A model generated the notes under the pieces. The model ran no database searches. It saw only the letters and a program-made list of their open reading frames with translations, and was not told where the DNA came from. Below are positions 40,168 to 48,883 of a stretch of 64,000 bases of DNA, piece after piece. The stretch's first letter is position 1. Each line of letters starts with the position of its first letter. Source of the stretch: Halovenus sp037080055 (lineage in GTDB: Archaea > Halobacteriota > Halobacteria > Halobacteriales > Haloarculaceae); assembly GCF_037080055.1 (NCBI RefSeq), contig NZ_JBAOJI010000001.1:930001-994000 (forward strand), in the 5' to 3' direction. The translations under genes and the position numbers were made by a program.

Positions 40168-40287
40168 ATGGCGGCAAGCAATCAGACTGTCGGAGTCGAC
40201 CACGTGACAGTAGTGCCCGAGAATTTCGAGTCGGACGAGGAGGACCGACGCGAGGACCGGGAGGCAGAACAGACAGACCGAGAGTGA
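40168..40287 (+). CDS. Possible 39-residue acidic peptide gene
   Basis: This short frame encodes MAASNQTVGVDHVTVVPENF and then an Asp/Glu/Arg tail. An earlier ATG at 40120 would lengthen it to 55 residues. It lies alone in the 450-bp gap between the second zinc ribbon and the phosphodiesterase gene. Codon use is compatible with a gene, but no motif supports it; it may be chance. Confidence 0.25.
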   Translation: MAASNQTVGVDHVTVVPENFESDEEDRREDREAEQTDRE

Positions 40288-40388
40288 CAGATTTCACTGC
40301 TTTTGACGACGTGAGAGTCCGGTCGTTCGGGTAGCGAGCACCGCGTAGAGAGAAGAAGCTTCTTGTGGGATACCCCAGTAGCAGACGT

Positions 40389-41735
40389 ATGGGATTGTTC
40401 GATCGGATCCGCGGTGACGACGGCCCGCGGGTCGCTTTCATCGGTATCGACGGCGTGCCGTACAGTTTGCTGGCCGACCACCCCGAAGAGTTCCCGAATT
40501 TCGCTGCAATCGAAGCGGAGGGAAGCGCCGGCCCAATCGATAGTATCGTCCCGCCGGAATCCAGCGCCTGCTGGCCCGCGCTCACGACGGGGATGAATCC
40601 GGGGGAGACGGGCGTCTACGGCTTCCAGGACCGCGAAATCGGCTCCTACGAGACGTACGTCCCGATGGGCCGGGACGTGCAGGCCAAACGACTCTGGTCC
40701 CGCGTCGACGACACGGGCCGGGAAGCGACGGTGATGAACGTCCCCGTGACCTTCCCGCCGGACCGGGAGATCCAGCGACAGGTCTCTGGCTTTCTCTCCC
40801 CCGGCGTCGACAAAGCCGCCTACCCCGACGAACTCCGTGAGTATCTCGAAGGTATCGACTATCGGATCGATGTCAACGCGAAACTGGGTCACGACGACGA
40901 CAAGACCGAGTTCGTGGAAGACGCCCACGAAACGCTCGACAAGCGCTTCGAGGCCTTCGAGCACTACCTCACCGAAGACGACTGGGACCTCTTTTTCGGC
41001 GTCTTCATGACCACCGACCGAGTCAACCACTTCCTGTTCAAAGACTACGAGGAGGACGGCGAGAACTACGACGAGTTCATGGAGTTTTATCGGAAAGTCG
41101 ACGAGTACATCGGCAAGATTCGGGAGATGCTTCCCGACGACGTGACGCTGGTCGTCGCCTCCGACCACGGCTTTACCAGCCTGGATTACGAGGTCCACTT
41201 CAACGAGTGGCTCGAACAGGAGGGCTGGCTCGAATACGAGGGCGACGACCCGGACGAACTGGGCGACATCGCCGACGAGACGCGGGCGTACTCGCTCATT
41301 CCGGGCCGATTCTACATCAACCTCGAAGACCGCGAACCGCGCGGGAGCGTCCCGGAATCCGAATATCAGGAGACCCGCAGCGAACTGAAGGAGGCGCTCG
41401 AATCGCTGACCGGCCCCGACGGCGAACCCGTCGTCGACCGCGTCGAGACCAAAGAAGACGCCTTCCGCGGCGGCCACGACGACATCGCGCCGGATCTGGT
41501 CGCGATTCCGAACCACGGGTTCGACCTGAAAGCCGGCTTCGGCGGCGACGGCGACGTGTTCGGGACTGGCCCGCGAAACGGCATGCACAGTTTCGACAAC
41601 GCCTGTCTGTACATCGACGATGCCGACGCTCGGGTCGCGGATGCAGACCTCTACGATATCGCGCCGACAATCCTGACGCTGATGGACATGGATTACGACC
41701 GTGGCTCCTTCGACGGCGCGACGCTGATGAAGTAA
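40389..41735 (+). CDS. Alkaline-phosphatase-superfamily phosphodiesterase / nucleotide pyrophosphatase
   Basis: This is a 448-residue type I phosphodiesterase/NPP-like enzyme. Metal and catalytic regions are FIGIDGVPYSLL (Asp), PPESSACWPALTTGMNPGETGVYGF (nucleophile position, here Ser rather than the common Thr), TTDRVNHFLF (Asp, His), VVASDHGFTSLDYEVHFN (DH) and GPRNGMHSFDNACLY (His). A large acidic helical insert sits between. The substrate could be a nucleotide or phospholipid-like diester. The ATG at 40389 (MGLFDRIRG) is used. Confidence 0.88.
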   Translation: MGLFDRIRGDDGPRVAFIGIDGVPYSLLADHPEEFPNFAAIEAEGSAGPIDSIVPPESSACWPALTTGMNPGETGVYGFQDREIGSYETYVPMGRDVQAKRLWSRVDDTGREATVMNVPVTFPPDREIQRQVSGFLSPGVDKAAYPDELREYLEGIDYRIDVNAKLGHDDDKTEFVEDAHETLDKRFEAFEHYLTEDDWDLFFGVFMTTDRVNHFLFKDYEEDGENYDEFMEFYRKVDEYIGKIREMLPDDVTLVVASDHGFTSLDYEVHFNEWLEQEGWLEYEGDDPDELGDIADETRAYSLIPGRFYINLEDREPRGSVPESEYQETRSELKEALESLTGPDGEPVVDRVETKEDAFRGGHDDIAPDLVAIPNHGFDLKAGFGGDGDVFGTGPRNGMHSFDNACLYIDDADARVADADLYDIAPTILTLMDMDYDRGSFDGATLMK

Positions 41736-41762
41736 CTGGGTCGGAAAGCCAGTAGTGGCTGG

Positions 41763-42836
41763 TCAGAACAGATCGTCCAGATCGTCGTTGTCGAACTCTT
41801 CGGTCGGATCGCGTTCTTCGACTTCTTCGTTCGCTTCCCGGGCCCGGTCCATGAACTCCTGGACTCGCTGGGATCGTTCGACACCACCGAGGAGCACCAG
41901 TGCCGCGAGGCGGTCGCTGTCCAGCGGGAAGTCACCGCCACGAACCTGCAAGGAGCCGGTTTCCTCTTCGATCCACTTCCGCGCGCGCTCGACACCTTTC
42001 CGGGAGATGCGGTCTGGTTGCCCGGCGATGACCAGCAGTGCGGCCTCCGCGTCGACGGCGTTCGGGAGACTCATGCCGGTCAGCAGCGATTTGCGCGTGA
42101 GACTGGTGATCGTGTTGACGTTCTCGCCGGCCTCTTCGGCGGCCTCGGCGCTGGCGTAGCCGAGACTGGCGATTCCGCCGTCTCTGAGCGTGTTGATGAT
42201 CTCCGAGGAGTCGACGACGCTTTCGCCCACGCCTTCGACGACCTCGCCGGAGGCGAGCAGCAGTCCGACTCGCTGTGCGATCTGCTGGTTGATGTTCTCG
42301 AAGCCCTCCTGAACGGTTTCGTCACTGGTTCGCCAGGCGTCGTTGTCTATCAACAGCGCGGAGTCGGACTCCCTGATGATCGTCTTGAGCGAGCGACCGG
42401 CGTTCGCCTGATACAGTGACCCCTCGTTGCGACCCGGGAGGATGCCGAGCGTGTAAATCGGCACGTCGTAGACTCGGTTGAGTTCGTGTGCGAGCGCGGG
42501 CGCGCCTCCGCTGCCGGTACCGCCGCCCAACCCCGCGACAATCATGACCGCCTCGGCGTCGGTCGCGATCCGAGCGTCGAGTTCGTCCATCACCTCTGTC
42601 GCTTCCTCTTGCATGATCTCCGCACCGAGTTCGTTGTCCCCACCCACACCGTGGCCTTTCACTCTGTCCTGTCCGATCAGCATCGTGTCGATATCGAGCG
42701 ACTGCAGATCCGTCTCCGCAGTGTTCACCGCAAACGCACCACGAATCGCGTTGAATCCCATCTCGTGGTCGAATTCGGCGAGTACCTGCGTCACCTTCCC
42801 GCCGGCTTGCCCGACACCAATCAGGACGACTTTCAT
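41763..42836 (-). CDS. cetZ: CetZ tubulin-superfamily cell-shape protein
   Basis: This 357-residue protein begins MKVVLIGVGQAGGKVTQVLAEFDHE. It has the tubulin signature GGGTGSG (104-110), the CetZ-type phrase NTAETDLQSL, the catalytic T7-like region and an acidic C-terminal tail (DPTEEFDNDDLDDLF). CetZs control cell shape in haloarchaea and are distinct from FtsZ1/2, which start differently and carry the FtsZ T7 loop. Which CetZ paralogue this is cannot be told. It is monocistronic. Confidence 0.95.
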   Translation of the reverse strand: MKVVLIGVGQAGGKVTQVLAEFDHEMGFNAIRGAFAVNTAETDLQSLDIDTMLIGQDRVKGHGVGGDNELGAEIMQEEATEVMDELDARIATDAEAVMIVAGLGGGTGSGGAPALAHELNRVYDVPIYTLGILPGRNEGSLYQANAGRSLKTIIRESDSALLIDNDAWRTSDETVQEGFENINQQIAQRVGLLLASGEVVEGVGESVVDSSEIINTLRDGGIASLGYASAEAAEEAGENVNTITSLTRKSLLTGMSLPNAVDAEAALLVIAGQPDRISRKGVERARKWIEEETGSLQVRGGDFPLDSDRLAALVLLGGVERSQRVQEFMDRAREANEEVEERDPTEEFDNDDLDDLF

Positions 42837-42980
42837 ACCTCATACTGTTGGCAGGCCATCTAATAATCGTTGGGTCATTGATTCGATGCCGGAGAAACGC
42901 ATCGGACGTGTGTTTCCCTCGTGAGTGAGTTTGGAATAGACGGAGATGGATTGATACGTCCCGCGACCACAGCCCATTGC

Positions 42981-44084
42981 ATGGATCCCGAGACGCTTCG
43001 CAACGAGATTCCCGCCTTCGAGGAGTGTATCTACCTCAACTGGGGCGCGAGCGGCCCGAGTCCGCGGGCGGTCGTCGATGCAGCCGCGGAGTTCGAGCGC
43101 TACCACCAGTACGAGAGTCCGGCCGACGAGGGGATGTACGAAGCAGCGGACAAGGCGACGGCGAGCGCCCGCGAGGCCGTCGCGGGACTGCTCGGCACCC
43201 AGAGCGAAAACGTCGCGCTGACGCAGAGCACCGCCGACGGTATCAACCACGTCGCGACGAGCATCGACTGGCAACCGGGCGATGTCGTCGTTCGGACCGA
43301 TACCGAACACAGCGCCGCCCGCCTTCCCTGGGAGCGGATGGCCGAACGTCACGACATCGAGATTCGAGTGCTCGAAACGACTGACGGACATCTCGATCTG
43401 GACGAACTCAAGACAGCCGTCTCAGACGCGCGCCTGCTCTGTTTCAACTCCCCGACCTGGAGTTACGGCAACCGCCAGCCCGTCGAGGAGATTGTCGACA
43501 TAGCGCACGACGCTGGCGCACGCGTGCTCGTCGATGCAGTACAGGCCCCGGGCCAGCAGCCCGTTGCAGTCGACCAGTGGGGCGCGGATTTCGTCGCCGG
43601 GTCGGGCCACAAGTGGCTGCTCGGCGTCTGGGGCGCGGGCTTTCTGTACGTCAGCGACGACGCGCTAGACGCGCTTACGCCGACTCGGATCGGCTACTAC
43701 TCCGTCGAGGATTACAACGCCGAGCAGTACGCCTTCTACGACGACGCCCGGAAGTTCGACCTCGGAACCCGCTCGCTGGCGCCCTTCGTCGCCCTGGAGA
43801 CTGCAATCGACACGATGCAATCGGTCGGACTCGACACCATCGACCAGCGAATCACTCGCCTGAGCGACCGACTCAAAGACGGACTGGGTGATCGGTTGCT
43901 CTCACCGTCGGATTCACAGAGCGGCCTCGTTACGTTCGCGGCCGACGATCCGGAGGCGACAGTCGAACGACTCGCCGAGCAGGGTATCCAGATCCGTCCA
44001 CTTCCCGACCCCGACGCCTGTCGGGTCTCCGTGCACGCAGTCAACACCGAGGAGGATATCGACCGCCTGCTCGCGGCACTGTGA
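42981..44084 (+). CDS. Class V aminotransferase (cysteine-desulfurase fold)
   Basis: This 367-residue PLP enzyme begins MDPETLRNEIPAFEECIYLNWGASGPSPRAV. PLP is held by GSGHKWLLG (Lys), with aromatic stacking and the phosphate cup at ALTQSTADGINHVA and NSPTWSYGNRQPVEEI. It could be an isopenicillin-epimerase-like or SufS-like desulfurase or an aminotransferase; without a flexible-loop Cys in an SufS-like context the latter is preferred. The ATG at 42981 matches the family N-terminus. Confidence 0.88.
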   Translation: MDPETLRNEIPAFEECIYLNWGASGPSPRAVVDAAAEFERYHQYESPADEGMYEAADKATASAREAVAGLLGTQSENVALTQSTADGINHVATSIDWQPGDVVVRTDTEHSAARLPWERMAERHDIEIRVLETTDGHLDLDELKTAVSDARLLCFNSPTWSYGNRQPVEEIVDIAHDAGARVLVDAVQAPGQQPVAVDQWGADFVAGSGHKWLLGVWGAGFLYVSDDALDALTPTRIGYYSVEDYNAEQYAFYDDARKFDLGTRSLAPFVALETAIDTMQSVGLDTIDQRITRLSDRLKDGLGDRLLSPSDSQSGLVTFAADDPEATVERLAEQGIQIRPLPDPDACRVSVHAVNTEEDIDRLLAAL

Positions 44085-44738
44085 TTACTCGTCACCGAGG
44101 GGATTGCGTCGGAGTTCGTCAATGAGGTCGTGGAGGTAGTTGAGTTCGGATTCGAGTTTCTCGCGGCGGTCGATCAACTCGCTCAGTTCGTCGGTGTTGA
44201 CCGAGTGGTCCTGCTGCAGCGCCGCCTCCAGCGAGTCGTTGGTCGCCTGCACGAGATAGCTCGCCGACTGCAGCACTTCCTCGGGTGAGCCGCGGTACTC
44301 GTAGAGGTCGACGCCGCCGGAGTAGGCAGTGTAGGCGACCAGCGGCACCTCCTCCTGTGAGTGATAGGTCGTCGTCACGTCGAGGCCCGTCAGCGGGTTG
44401 TATCGGTCGTTCGAGACCTCCATGCGGACGAGACTGAACGGTTCGGCCAGTGAGGGATACGTTTCAGAGAGCTCTCTGAGTTTGTCGGCCGGGTCGCCAC
44501 CGAGTTGGGATTCCACGTCGCCGAAGAAGTGCTCGGAGCCTGTGAGCGCGAGTGCCACAGTGTAGAAGACCTGCTGGTTGTTCTCTGCGAACTGCCGGAT
44601 GCGCTCGCGGAGAGCCTCGTGTTCTCCTTCGATGGACAGCTGTTCGAGATCGTCGAGTAGTGCCAGCGTGCCGCGTTCGCGTTCGAGATACTCCTCGACC
44701 AGCGCGCCGGGCATGTCCTGGCTGTCCACATCGTCCAT
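44085..44738 (-). CDS. Conserved haloarchaeal protein, helical
   Basis: This 217-residue soluble acidic protein is mainly helical, with a C-terminal coiled coil (TDELSELIDRREKLESELNYLHDLIDELRRN). The central part, FYTVALALTGSEHFFGDVESQLGG, is a hydrophobic core segment. No motif or family is recognised. Its stop directly abuts the aminotransferase stop on the opposite strand, so the two genes converge without a gap. Confidence 0.7.
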   Translation of the reverse strand: MDDVDSQDMPGALVEEYLERERGTLALLDDLEQLSIEGEHEALRERIRQFAENNQQVFYTVALALTGSEHFFGDVESQLGGDPADKLRELSETYPSLAEPFSLVRMEVSNDRYNPLTGLDVTTTYHSQEEVPLVAYTAYSGGVDLYEYRGSPEEVLQSASYLVQATNDSLEAALQQDHSVNTDELSELIDRREKLESELNYLHDLIDELRRNPLGDE

Positions 44739-44839
44739 ATCTCCCCTTCAGGCTCCGCCCCCTCATATGTTTTCCCGGGCCAGCGTCGGCGAGTCTTCGC
44801 CCGGTGAGGTCGGAAAATCGTGCCGGCGACCAGTGTAAC

Positions 44840-45829
44840 TCACTCCTCGACTCGTTCGAGATCCACCTCTGTCGGGAGCGAGCCGGTCCGAAGCGCACTC
44901 GACATCTCCCGCGCTTGCTCGAACGACGATGCTGTGACGACGTAGCCGCCGTCAAACGAGCCAGATTCGAGGACGTTTGCAAATTCAGGGACCATGCCCG
45001 CACCACTGACAACGTCGCCGTCGAGTACCGTGCACAGACAGTACTGGTTCGAATCGGGCTCGTCGCCGTCCTCCCACTTACACGCCTGCTGGCCGGTGAC
45101 CCCGTCGCTCGTGAATCCACTCTCGACGAGTCGGTGCTGAAAGCGCTCGGCGGCGTCTGCCGTCAGTTGGACCTCGACACGCGGCTGTGAGAAGCCGCCG
45201 TCAGCCCGCTTTGCCTCGGAAATCCGCAGGAAGTCGTTCGCTTCGAGGAGCACTTCTGTCTCGGGTTCGGTCGCATCCTGCTGGTCGTTCGGCGTGGCGA
45301 GGAGGACCTGCGCGCGACTCTGTACGTCGAGAAGACTGGCCACCTCGCTGGAGTGCTCGTCGTCGACCTCGATCAACAAGGCTGGAGCGTCGTCGTCACC
45401 CGAGACTGTCACGTCGGCACCGGTCACGTCTGCCCGCTCGAAGCGGTTGCGAACAGTCTCACGGGCCTGTTCTGCAGTCTCTGCCGTGACACCGGAGCGG
45501 ACAGCCTCGCTGTCGACGGGCAGTCCTGCTGTCGTGAGGGCGTTGCTGAACTCGGTTGCCGAGACATCGGACCGGCGAACTTCGACGGCTGCCGCAGATG
45601 GGAGAACAGCGATATCGATCGGATCGACGCCGAGTTCCGTCGCAATCGTCGTCTCCAGTTCGACCGTGCTTTCATCCTCGCTATCGACATCAGTTGCGGT
45701 CTGTCCGAGCAACGAGGCACGGAAAGACACACCAGGACTCTCGTCGTCTTCGGGAGAGCTTTCGGTACAACCAGCGAAACCGACTGAAAGGGCGGCTCCG
45801 GCCGCGAGTATCTGTCGCCTTTTCATCAT
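44840..45829 (-). CDS. Lipoprotein with a SecD P1 (periplasmic head) domain
   Basis: This is a 329-residue lipoprotein. It has a signal with lipobox GFAGC (MKRRQILAAGAALSVGFAGC) and no transmembrane helices. Residues 90-329 follow the SecD P1-domain layout: GVTAETAEQARETVRNRFERADV...GADVTVSGDDDAPALLIEV, RVEVQLTADAAERFQHRLVESG, VLDGDVVSGAGMVPEFANVLESGSFDGGYVVTASSFEQAREMSSALRTGSLPTEVDLERV. In SecD this region is outside the membrane between helices 1 and 2. Here the SecD membrane helices are absent and the part is tethered by lipid. It could bind proteins emerging from Sec or compete with SecD. Confidence 0.75.
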   Translation of the reverse strand: MMKRRQILAAGAALSVGFAGCTESSPEDDESPGVSFRASLLGQTATDVDSEDESTVELETTIATELGVDPIDIAVLPSAAAVEVRRSDVSATEFSNALTTAGLPVDSEAVRSGVTAETAEQARETVRNRFERADVTGADVTVSGDDDAPALLIEVDDEHSSEVASLLDVQSRAQVLLATPNDQQDATEPETEVLLEANDFLRISEAKRADGGFSQPRVEVQLTADAAERFQHRLVESGFTSDGVTGQQACKWEDGDEPDSNQYCLCTVLDGDVVSGAGMVPEFANVLESGSFDGGYVVTASSFEQAREMSSALRTGSLPTEVDLERVEE

Positions 45830-46028
45830 ATTTGAGTTATATTTCAACCAATAAGATGCTTTTCCATCGATTCTGCCGGAGAAAGGAGGGTGGAACTCCC
45901 GTCCAGCGCGCTGGGAGGAACTGTTCGTGTAGTGAGCGGACCCGGCGTTATCAACTGCCCCGCGCACGGTGTCGCGAGGAATCCGCCTCGCTACCTAGTT
46001 TGAAGTTCGGAGAGTCCAAGAGCCGGGC

Positions 46029-46730
46029 ATGTCGACAACAGCGGAGTGGGACGAGAGCCGCGTCAAACAGTTGCACGACGACCTCACCGATCTCCACGTG
46101 GCCGTCGAATCGACCAGCGCACACGGAGCAGAGAGCGACCCGGATCCAGGCGAGGGTGTACGCCAACTCGTGACGACCATCCTCTCGCAGAACGTCGCCG
46201 ACGAGAACACCCGGAGAGCCTCGGAGTCACTGTTCGAGACCTACGAGGACTTCGCCGCCATCGAGGCCGCTGATCACGACGAACTGGCCGAGACGATCCG
46301 GGTCGCCGGCCTCCCGAACCAGAAGGCCGAGCGCATCCAGCGCGCACTCGCTGCTGTTCGCGAGGAGACCGGCGGGGCCTACTCGCTGGCCTTTCTGGAC
46401 GCGATGAACACAGACGACGCGAAGACGTGGCTGACCGACATCAAGGGCATCGGCCCGAAGACAGCGAGTGTCGTCCTGAATTTCACCTTCGGAAAGCCGA
46501 CGATGGCCGTCGATACACACGTCGAGCGCGTCTCCAAGCGGTTCGGGCTAGTCCCCGAATCGGCGAGCAACCAGCGCGCCCACGACATCCTGGGCGAGGT
46601 GGTGCCCGACGAACTGACTTATCCGCTGCACGTCCTGCTCATCCGCCACGGCCGAAGCTACTGTTCGGCCCGGAATCCAGACTGTACGAATCCGGTCTGT
46701 GAGCGCTACTGTGATTGCGAAGGGTGTTGA
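46029..46730 (+). CDS. nth: Endonuclease III family DNA glycosylase/AP lyase
   Basis: This 233-residue HhH-GPD protein has the helix-hairpin-helix LTDIKGIGPKTASVVLNF with the catalytic Lys, followed by the catalytic Asp in MAVDTHVERVSKR. Its C-terminus is Cys-rich (CSARNPDCTNPVCERYCDCEGC) and resembles the [4Fe-4S] cluster region, although the spacing is not the classical C-x6-C-x2-C-x5-C. It repairs oxidised pyrimidines or mismatched bases in base-excision repair. It is a single gene with no operon partner. Confidence 0.93.
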   Translation: MSTTAEWDESRVKQLHDDLTDLHVAVESTSAHGAESDPDPGEGVRQLVTTILSQNVADENTRRASESLFETYEDFAAIEAADHDELAETIRVAGLPNQKAERIQRALAAVREETGGAYSLAFLDAMNTDDAKTWLTDIKGIGPKTASVVLNFTFGKPTMAVDTHVERVSKRFGLVPESASNQRAHDILGEVVPDELTYPLHVLLIRHGRSYCSARNPDCTNPVCERYCDCEGC

Positions 46731-46855
46731 GAGCAGCCGCGGATAGAGACAGTCTCGATTCAATTAGTCGATAGCTGCCGTCAGTTCCCGGGTGGACGTC
46801 TGAGTTTCAGACAGCCTTCGTCCGCGAGCGCGTCTGGCCGGACTCGGAGGTGTTG

Positions 46856-47521
46856 TCAGGGTGAGTTACTGGAGACGAGACTCGTCATTACGTGGTGTTC
46901 GGCCCGCCGGAGCAGTTCGCCCGCAGTCCCGGTCGAACAGCCGAGTTGGCTCGCGACGTGATCAAGTGTGACTTCCTGTGGGAGGTCGTAGTAACCCGCC
47001 TCCACGGCGACTGTGACCGCTTCGTGCTGGCGGTCGGTGAGTAAATCAGCAGTGTCGATTCGGCTCGAACGGAACTCGCCGATTTGTAGAATTTCCACGT
47101 CGTTCGCTTCCGGAACGTTGTCGGCGGCCGTCTGGATTGCATCCGCTGGACCGATCAGTCGCAGTCGAACTGTCTTGTCCGTCCGGAATTCGATCGGTTG
47201 GACGAGGATCAATCCCGGTTCGGAGAGGGCACTGACGAGTTCGCGGTCCTGCGGAGAGACCTCCTCCCGGATATACAGATAAAACGAGTCGTCGGAACAG
47301 GGCGTAATCTCGAATTCGATCACCGACGAGAGGGAGGCAACCTCTCGGCGGTATGGCTCTTCCGGACCGTCGATGTGGAAGAGAAGCGCGTGTTCGGCGG
47401 AGTCGTACTGGTGGCGATACATCTGTTTTGCAATCGTATACTCGTCTCGCTCGGCGACAAACTCGTGCATCGGATGGCGGGCGTCTGGTGGCTGCTGGAA
47501 GCTCAGTTCGAGATATCGCAT
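46856..47521 (-). CDS. HTH_10 (bacterio-opsin activator type) regulator
   Basis: This is a 221-residue regulator. The N-terminal 160 residues form an HTH_10-type sensor (FQQPPDARHPMHEFVAERDEYTIAKQMYRHQYDSAEHALLFHIDGPEEPYR), and the C-terminal HTH_10 is LLTDRQHEAVTVAVEAGYYDLPQEVTLDHVASQLGCSTGTAGELLRRAEHHVM. Such proteins often regulate their divergent neighbour, here the RnfC-like gene at 47646. The ATG at 47521 (MRYLELSFQQP) fits the usual start. Confidence 0.88.
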   Translation of the reverse strand: MRYLELSFQQPPDARHPMHEFVAERDEYTIAKQMYRHQYDSAEHALLFHIDGPEEPYRREVASLSSVIEFEITPCSDDSFYLYIREEVSPQDRELVSALSEPGLILVQPIEFRTDKTVRLRLIGPADAIQTAADNVPEANDVEILQIGEFRSSRIDTADLLTDRQHEAVTVAVEAGYYDLPQEVTLDHVASQLGCSTGTAGELLRRAEHHVMTSLVSSNSP

Positions 47522-47594
47522 CCCTGTGCAATGGTCGATGGCCGGCCAATTATGACCACCGGATCCACCGCGTACCTGGGCTGTCATAAACACC

Positions 47595-47608
47595 CCGCAG
47601 GCCTGCGG
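47595..47608. promoter_or_regulatory. 14-bp perfect palindrome between the HTH_10 regulator and the RnfC-like gene
   Basis: CCGCAGGCCTGCGG lies midway between divergent start codons at 47521 and 47646. TATA-like TCATAAAC sits just upstream (47584-47591). It is a candidate operator of the HTH_10 protein. Confidence 0.4.
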
Positions 47609-47645
47609 AGCAGTCCGTACGTTGCTGTGACACCCATCTGAACAC

Positions 47646-48755
47646 ATGACTGCGACAGCACCACTCGAGTATCGCTCCGTCGACTGGCCGGACGGTGAAG
47701 CCCCTTCGGTGATCCAGCGCGCCGGCGTTGCGGGCGCAGGCGGTGGAGGATTCCCGTCGTACGCGAAATGGGCGGCGGCGGATTCAGCTGAGTACCTACT
47801 GATGAACCATCAGGAAAGCGAACCGAACTACCGCATTGACAAATGGCTCGGTCGGGAACACGCGGCCGAACTCGCGTCGCTGTTCGATGCGTTGCTGGAT
47901 CACGTCTTCGAGGTGGTCGTCGTCGGAGTCAAGCGCAAAGACCGGGACCCACATATGAGAGCACTGGAGGCACACACGGATGGAACCGTCCGCATGCCCG
48001 AGGAACTCCCGCTCAACCCTGACGCCGAGAGCGGCGTCGTCTTTGCGTATACGGACAACAAATACCAGTACGGGATGGAAAGCGTACTGTTGCAGACGGT
48101 CGCCGGGACGGTCATCGGTAACGATCTGCCAATCGACCACGGCTGGGTGGTTCAGAACACGGAGTCACTCTACAACATCCACCAGGCAGTGACGGCTGGA
48201 AAGCCAGTCCTCAGAAAGTACGTCCACGTCGACGGCGTGGGTCTCCGCCATCGATTTCTCGATGTTCCCGTCGGGACCCCCGCGAGTGTGCTCGTCGAAA
48301 CGGCCGGACTAGACCCCGAAACAATCGGCACGGATGCGGTGCTGGCAAACGGTGGGCCGGGCTGGTGTTTTGCCATCGACGAGTCGCCGTCCGAATTCGG
48401 TGTTCGCAAGCAAACGAACGGTCTCTTGGTGCTCGATACAGAGACTGCCGAGCAGAACAGGCTCGGAGAAAGCCGGATCGATGCGCTCGATGCACACGAC
48501 TGGCTCGAACAGCAAATCGAATCCGAGCCGACCGCACAGATCGAACCCGAGTTCGTTCGCGTTCCGTTGATTACGAATCCAGAACTTGCGGGGACAGTCC
48601 AGCCGAGCGAGCCCACGGTCAGCGTCGGGAACTGCGTCGAGACTGGCGATGTAATCGCGGCACCCGCTGCCGATGGCGTCTCCACGCCCACATATGCCTC
48701 AATCGACGGCACGGTGACCGACATAGACGACCAGTATATTACGATCCACAGGTAG
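47646..48755 (+). CDS. RnfC/PduS/Nqo1-like protein without iron-sulfur motif
   Basis: This is a 369-residue protein. AGVAGAGGGGFPSYAKW matches the Rnf/Nqo1 FMN- and NADH-site glycine-rich motif, and MNHQESEPNYRIDKWLGREHAAELASLFDALLDHVFEVVVVGVKRKD follows it. A Rossmann-like and SLBB-like middle leads to a C-terminal barrel-sandwich hybrid domain (VQPSEPTVSVGNCVETGDVIAAPAADG). No CxxCxxC iron-sulfur motif is visible, unlike RnfC or PduS. It may be an NADH- or flavin-binding oxidoreductase part acting alone. It is divergent from an HTH_10 regulator. No other Rnf or Nuo gene is near. Confidence 0.75.
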   Translation: MTATAPLEYRSVDWPDGEAPSVIQRAGVAGAGGGGFPSYAKWAAADSAEYLLMNHQESEPNYRIDKWLGREHAAELASLFDALLDHVFEVVVVGVKRKDRDPHMRALEAHTDGTVRMPEELPLNPDAESGVVFAYTDNKYQYGMESVLLQTVAGTVIGNDLPIDHGWVVQNTESLYNIHQAVTAGKPVLRKYVHVDGVGLRHRFLDVPVGTPASVLVETAGLDPETIGTDAVLANGGPGWCFAIDESPSEFGVRKQTNGLLVLDTETAEQNRLGESRIDALDAHDWLEQQIESEPTAQIEPEFVRVPLITNPELAGTVQPSEPTVSVGNCVETGDVIAAPAADGVSTPTYASIDGTVTDIDDQYITIHR

Positions 48756-48883
48756 TAACACCACGTCGTGAGGCGGTCGGAGCCGGAGAATTTCGGCGGT
48801 GCTGACCGCCTGACAGACACCGATATGCGAACCACGTCGTCGGCCATCCCGAGTGTTAAGACAGACGGCTCCTATGTCCGTGT

